A stretch of 64,000 nt of DNA from Lutraria lutraria. Lineage: Eukaryota > Mollusca > Bivalvia > Venerida > Mactridae. The translations under genes and the position numbers were made by a program. This document shows positions 59,948 through 64,000 of this stretch, one piece after another. Under the pieces are notes generated by a model that saw nothing but the letters and a program-made list of their open reading frames with translations, did no database searches and was not told the origin of the DNA. Within the stretch, counting starts at the first letter, position 1. Every line of letters begins with the position of its first letter. Location: positions 9,007,084 to 9,071,083 of the forward strand of contig OZ026833.1 of the NCBI GenBank assembly GCA_964023205.1, in the 5' to 3' direction.

Positions 59948-60124
59948 CAGTCAAACCTGTGAACAAAGGCCATCTTTGGGAAAGACGTAGTATGGCCTTT
60001 ATTGAGATATGACCTTTATTCGGAGGTCATTTTGTTCTAAATTATCTATGCCAGTTTTTAAAAAATGCCCTCTATTCAAATGATGGCCTTTATTCGGCGG
60101 TGCCCGCTAACACTGGTTTGACTG
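59948..60124. mobile_element. Complete 177-bp MITE, CAGTCAAACCTG / ACTGGTTTGACTG, TA-flanked
   Basis: TA-CAGTCAAACCTGTGAAC opens it and CGCTAACACTGGTTTGACTG-TA closes it. The interior repeats GGCCTTTATT three times in both orientations. It is the best preserved member of the family at 10875 and 50171. The TA target and CAGT ends suggest pogo/Tc1-mariner affinity (inference). Confidence 0.85.
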
Positions 60125-60219
60125 TAATGGTGATTTTGAATGAGTATAGAATCAATAATGAATATTACAAAGCAATGTTTGTTTATGTGTTTGGGTTTAT
60201 GGCGTATCAACACTAGACA

Positions 60220-60635
60220 CAGTCGAACCTCCCTAATCCGGAATCCTCTCTAAACCGAACACGTCATCTGTTCCCAATATTTTTAATGTACTGAAGAACG
60301 CTTTAATTTCGCGAGGTCAAAATTTCGCGTTTTTTATTTGTTAAAAATCAGCTGTTTTCGTTATTCGCGTATTTATGAATTCGCGACGTCGTCAGACAGA
60401 ATTAAATCGCGATCAAAGACACACTGTCGTTGCACTGATATTTGTGTGTCACACCTGATCTGTTTGACTTTTAAGTTTTGATTCAATGTTTTATATCTAA
60501 TAAAGCATAATAACAACAAAAACCAGTTCTACAGTATTTAATACTTGAAATCTGGACTTTTCATATCCAGACACCTCTCTAATTCGAACATTTGTGTCGG
60601 TCCGAACAAGTTCGGATTAGAAAGGTTCGGGTACC
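60220..60635. mobile_element. CAGTCGAACCTC-type element with TTTCGCG-rich core
   Basis: The left terminus is CAGTCGAACCTCCCTAATCC. The right part, TCCGAACAAGTTCGGATTAG and AAAGGTTCGGG, is its inverse but lacks the final GACTG. ACACCTCTCTAATTCGAACA inside the right part is another inverted copy. It is a pogo/Tigger-style terminus by resemblance. Confidence 0.55.
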
Positions 60636-60654
60636 ACATGTATAGACCATAGGG

Positions 60655-60735
60655 GGCTAGCACGTTGTAGTGATCGTGTAATGTGGCAAAATGGTCCGTG
60701 TTGCCATTTTACACTATCACTGCAACGTGCTAGCC
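60655..60735. repeat. Foldback, 35-bp arms, 11-bp loop
   Basis: Arms 60655-60689 and 60701-60735 are inverted with about four differences. The arm core is GGCTAGCACGTTG and the tip is ATGGTCCG. Flanking text (TATAGACCAT against ATGGTATAGAC) extends the symmetry weakly. It directly follows the element ending at 60635. Confidence 0.75.
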
Positions 60736-62619
60736 CGCATGGTATAGACTATGTTGCGTTAATTTATTGCCAATTAATTGAGCGCTTTATATAGTCTATA
60801 CATTACGGTAATCTATAAAGCATATATCATATAAGTTTTTTAGTCGTATCGATACGATTTAAATGTAGATAAAGAGATTAAAACCTTTGATTATAAATAA
60901 ATTGTCATATTTAATCAGAGTTAGATGATACGGTGCGGACTGATCTTGCAAATGATTATTATTTGAGTGAATGTCTGTAAATCATAACAATTAACTGTAC
61001 TTTTGCATGTTTACATGCAGGGGTAAAAGTTTCATGTTTTTGCCTAATATACAGGTTTTTCAATGATCGGAAGGGTAATTTTTTTCAAATAACGTAAATT
61101 CAATGAGTAATTTGGAGGGATGACCATTAGATTTACCGATGCTAACCATGTCCGTAAATTCGCTTTTTGTGTTTGCGTATTTTTAATTTCCAACTTCAGT
61201 CCCGAGATGTGTCTAACGACGGTATTTATGACGTATTACCACATGTTGACAGATTAACCAATAATTTAGAAGTAACATTGATATGAAAATAATTATGCAA
61301 ATTCCATATTTTGAAGTCTTAATTTGTATTGACAGACTAAGTGCATGGGAGTATATAGTTTACAGTCAATCTAAACCTCTGTTTTGTAGTTTTTCCCTTG
61401 AAAATTGTAATGACTCAATCTAGTTGGGGGCTGGAACAGGTCCCCTTGTAGAGGGGGTATAGTTTGGGACCCCTTGTTTGGATACTTTTCCGACAAAAAA
61501 AAATAGTGAAGAATGTGCCATGGATTAACTTGTATACTTTTATCTGTTCAAAATTAAGTTGATGGGTCAAATATCTCGTTTTCACTGTTTTTAAACCCTT
61601 GTCTGAGGTCAACCTTACAGTCTATAAAGTGTGTGTGACACGTACCTGACCTAATCTTGTAATTATAAGAAGGGTATCCTGAATTGTAGATTAAATGAAA
61701 ATATAACACTATTTAAGTTAACCTTGTTGTTTTTTACTAGCTGTTGTTGGCTTTGACAAGTCCCTGGCTTTGATATCATATGGAACAATTTTGGTCAATT
61801 TACGTAAGTAGTCTCCCTTTCGAGATCGAGCTGATTAAGCTGATACCAACTATTGGATTGTTTCCCTTTAGGTCATCTGATAGAACACATGATACTGGTC
61901 AAAATTTACCGTGTCACCAATATAGCCCCAGGAAATTGATAGGCAATAAAACCGCGGGTGGTATTATACAAGCTTGTAATATACGTAATTATCTGTGTAT
62001 GAACATCGATAGTATAATGTACAACAGAGAAAATGCCTGCATAGTTGGCAAGTAAAAGATGTTAATGCAGTTATAGAAAAAATATTATTATTTTTTTATT
62101 GATTTTTTAAAATCCGAAAATCCATGATTATATTATTTTATTAATTTGGTTGTTAATAGCGTTATACAGCACGAGAACCAATTTTCTTAGTACAAGTATT
62201 CGAAAACGAAAGTTTGTATGCATGTAAAATTTAATATAATTTATGTGTTGCTTATTGTGTCTTAGCCATAAAATGAGTAAAACATTGATAAATTAATATG
62301 TCGTGTATGACTTTGAAATAGAAAGACAATTCGGATTTTGATCCATTAATCATTAACACCCAGAATTAGCATTAGGTTACACTGGCTGTGTGTAATAAGA
62401 ATATTTAAACATAATCTAAATAGTCTAGAACAAAGATCGAGGACTTATATATGTAGTTGTAATTGTTTCTTGAACAATTTCCTCAAAGTCAAAATCCTTC
62501 TCACTTCACGCGTACGTGAAAATATGAGGAACATAATGTACAAACAATGGTATAAACTCTTAACAAAATCAAAATACTGACTATCAATATTTACATGATG
62601 CTCAATATCAAAGATATCT
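60736..62619. other. Downstream region, nothing recognised
   Basis: A 91-codon plus-strand frame at 61780-62055 and a 65-codon minus frame at 61415-61612 have no recognisable domain. No repeat ends were recognised. Confidence 0.4.
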
Positions 62620-62775
62620 AAATAAAAAATTATCGCTTTTTAAATGGCGTATTTCGCACCTTTTCGAAACAACAATCAGAAGACCTGCTCAATTCTAATT
62701 GCATGAAAACTGTTTATCGACTTTGTGAATAAAGTGAAACTGAAAACTATTTACATGTGTATGTCAGTTCGTACT
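62620..62775 (+). repeat. Possible frameshifted retrotransposon fragment
   Basis: LCE, stop, SETENYLHVYVSSY at 62720-62764 recalls the C-x-x-x-x-E-x-E-x-H-(F/Y)-x-x-x-C-x-x-Y motif near the end of many LINE ORF2 proteins, with an upstream TTTCGAAACAACAATCAGAA in another frame. The match is short and needs frameshifts. Confidence 0.25.
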
Positions 62776-63240
62776 AAAATAAAGCGCAGAAACAATCATG
62801 GTGAATAATAAAGATTTTGGTACATGATTTATTAAAATTAAATATTAGAACTGTACGTATCATAAACACTCGTTTAATCATTTAAAAATATAATGCTTTA
62901 AGTTTTTACAAAAAAAAAATGAAAATTTCTGTTTAAAATGATTCACTCTTGAGATATTTACTACCGCAGTAGAATTTGTATTAACTTTATAAAAAATACT
63001 CAAAACTTTCCTTACAGTAACGCCATAATTGTATACTGGAATCATCAATTTACAATATCTTATCTTATTGCAATAGAATTATGGAACTGAAATTGTATTT
63101 TAGACTTAGTATAACAGCTCATCGCCACTACAACATACACAAAACTATGAGTACATGAAATAAAATTTAATGCAATTATTTAATAAATAACAATTCAGTA
63201 CATGTACAATGGAAAGAAATATTAGATCGTATCAAGGGCA

Positions 63241-63276
63241 TATATATATATATATACATACATACATATGTATATA
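63241..63276. repeat. Microsatellite (TA)n-(CATA)n
   Basis: Eight TA units are followed by CATACATACATATGTATATA. A simple sequence repeat with no other context. Confidence 0.85.
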
Positions 63277-63625
63277 AGTCCTTGATCGATATAGCAAATA
63301 AATACGGTATTATCACGATTTTTATTGATATATTGTTTCATGCATCTTTTCAAATTCACAAGAACTTAAATTTACGTCTACAAGGGACTTTCTACCATAA
63401 AGCTGTTTAAGGATATATCTACATTCCAATGTGTATAAGCCACCCGCTGTGCTAATTTTGTACATGCATCGGTAACGTCGGCCAAACGGAAATTACCGAA
63501 GATCGAGCTCAAACTAAAGCAATATTTGTCCAAACATGGTGTTACAAATCATTAAAAATACTGTACAAGATGTATATTTATTTCATTTTGGTTTATATCA
63601 TTTTACGGGAAAAGAATTTCTCTAA

Positions 63626-63866
63626 AATGTCATATGTGGTAATTTATTGGCAACTTATGAATTGTTTGTCAATTTTTAGTCTGAAATTTGGCAAAAAATC
63701 ATTTTCTTCAATATTTACATAGAACATAGAGTAAATTTTGAACCGTTTTACCTATTTCATACAAGTGCAAAAATACTGCCCAAGATAGATAGTTATTTTA
63801 AATTAAATTACACCATTTGAAAGGTAATGATTTTATCTACAATGTCATATGTGGTAATTTATTGGC
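63626..63866 (+). repeat. Direct repeat pair, 26 bp, 215-bp period
   Basis: AATGTCATATGTGGTAATTT followed by ATTGGC is identical at 63626-63651 and 63841-63866. Weaker similarity precedes each copy (GAATTTCTCTAA against GATTTTATCTAC), suggesting a decayed tandem duplication. Confidence 0.6.
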
Positions 63867-64000
63867 ATTTACCGAATAAAGATTTTATAGCAAGTTTTAA
63901 ATTATTTCCCTATATAATCTATTAATCTGTTATCTGATTGTGGTTTATCGAGTCATTTCAAGGGAGATAACAACATCGATTAAGACGATTATTTTTCAGT

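Overview
The window is eukaryotic genomic DNA. It is AT-rich, has long introns with canonical GT/AG sites, and is crowded with tRNA-derived SINEs, LINE 3' ends and short non-autonomous DNA transposons. The repeat style, with elements bounded by CAGTCAAACCTG-type or TTAA-flanked termini and several tRNA-headed SINEs, together with a GABA-A type receptor, suggests a marine invertebrate, most likely a bivalve mollusc. That taxonomic call is inference, because no species marker is present. No bacterial operon, CRISPR array or rRNA was seen.

One gene is clearly readable. A plus-strand Cys-loop (pentameric ligand-gated) anion channel subunit of the GABA-A receptor type covers about 1,445 to 45,922. 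I assembled nine coding exons from the sequence: 1445-1545, 29991-30058, 34979-35202, 36414-36496, 37035-37175, 38106-38258, 43006-43166, 43877-43990 and 45644-45922. Every junction keeps the reading frame. The joined product is 440 residues from the first readable codon to the stop. It holds the whole ligand-binding domain from the N-terminal helix, the 13-residue Cys-loop, four membrane segments and a roughly 100-residue intracellular loop. Only the signal-peptide exon is missing. Exon lengths of 68, 224, 83, 141 and 153 bp closely match the series known from vertebrate GABA-A subunit genes. Loop B, TM1 and TM3 look alpha/gamma or GRD-like rather than beta/RDL-like. Unusual features are Leu at TM2 2', loss of most threonines in the outer half of TM2, and a Glu inside TM3.

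Layout: 1-1444 is 5' flank or upstream intron. 1,546-29,990 is a 28.4 kb intron holding most of the repeats: SINEs at 1.9, 11.8, 13.9 and 14.1 kb, LINE remnants at 9.5 and 23.9 kb, TTAA-flanked MITEs at 9.9, 12.7 and 20.0 kb, and a palindromic element at 14.6-15.3 kb. 30,059-34,978 holds a perfect 73-bp inverted repeat and a 1.55 kb element with 47-bp inverted ends. The remaining exons lie between 35 and 46 kb. From 45,923 to 64,000 I recognise no gene. That part holds a hAT-like element with a perfect 8-bp target duplication, further pogo-like and TTAA MITEs, foldbacks and simple repeats.

I found no undescribed multi-gene system. The most informative points are the divergent channel subunit, its conserved exon architecture, a frame-preserving cassette-like exon in the intracellular loop, and several intact-looking non-autonomous transposon families.
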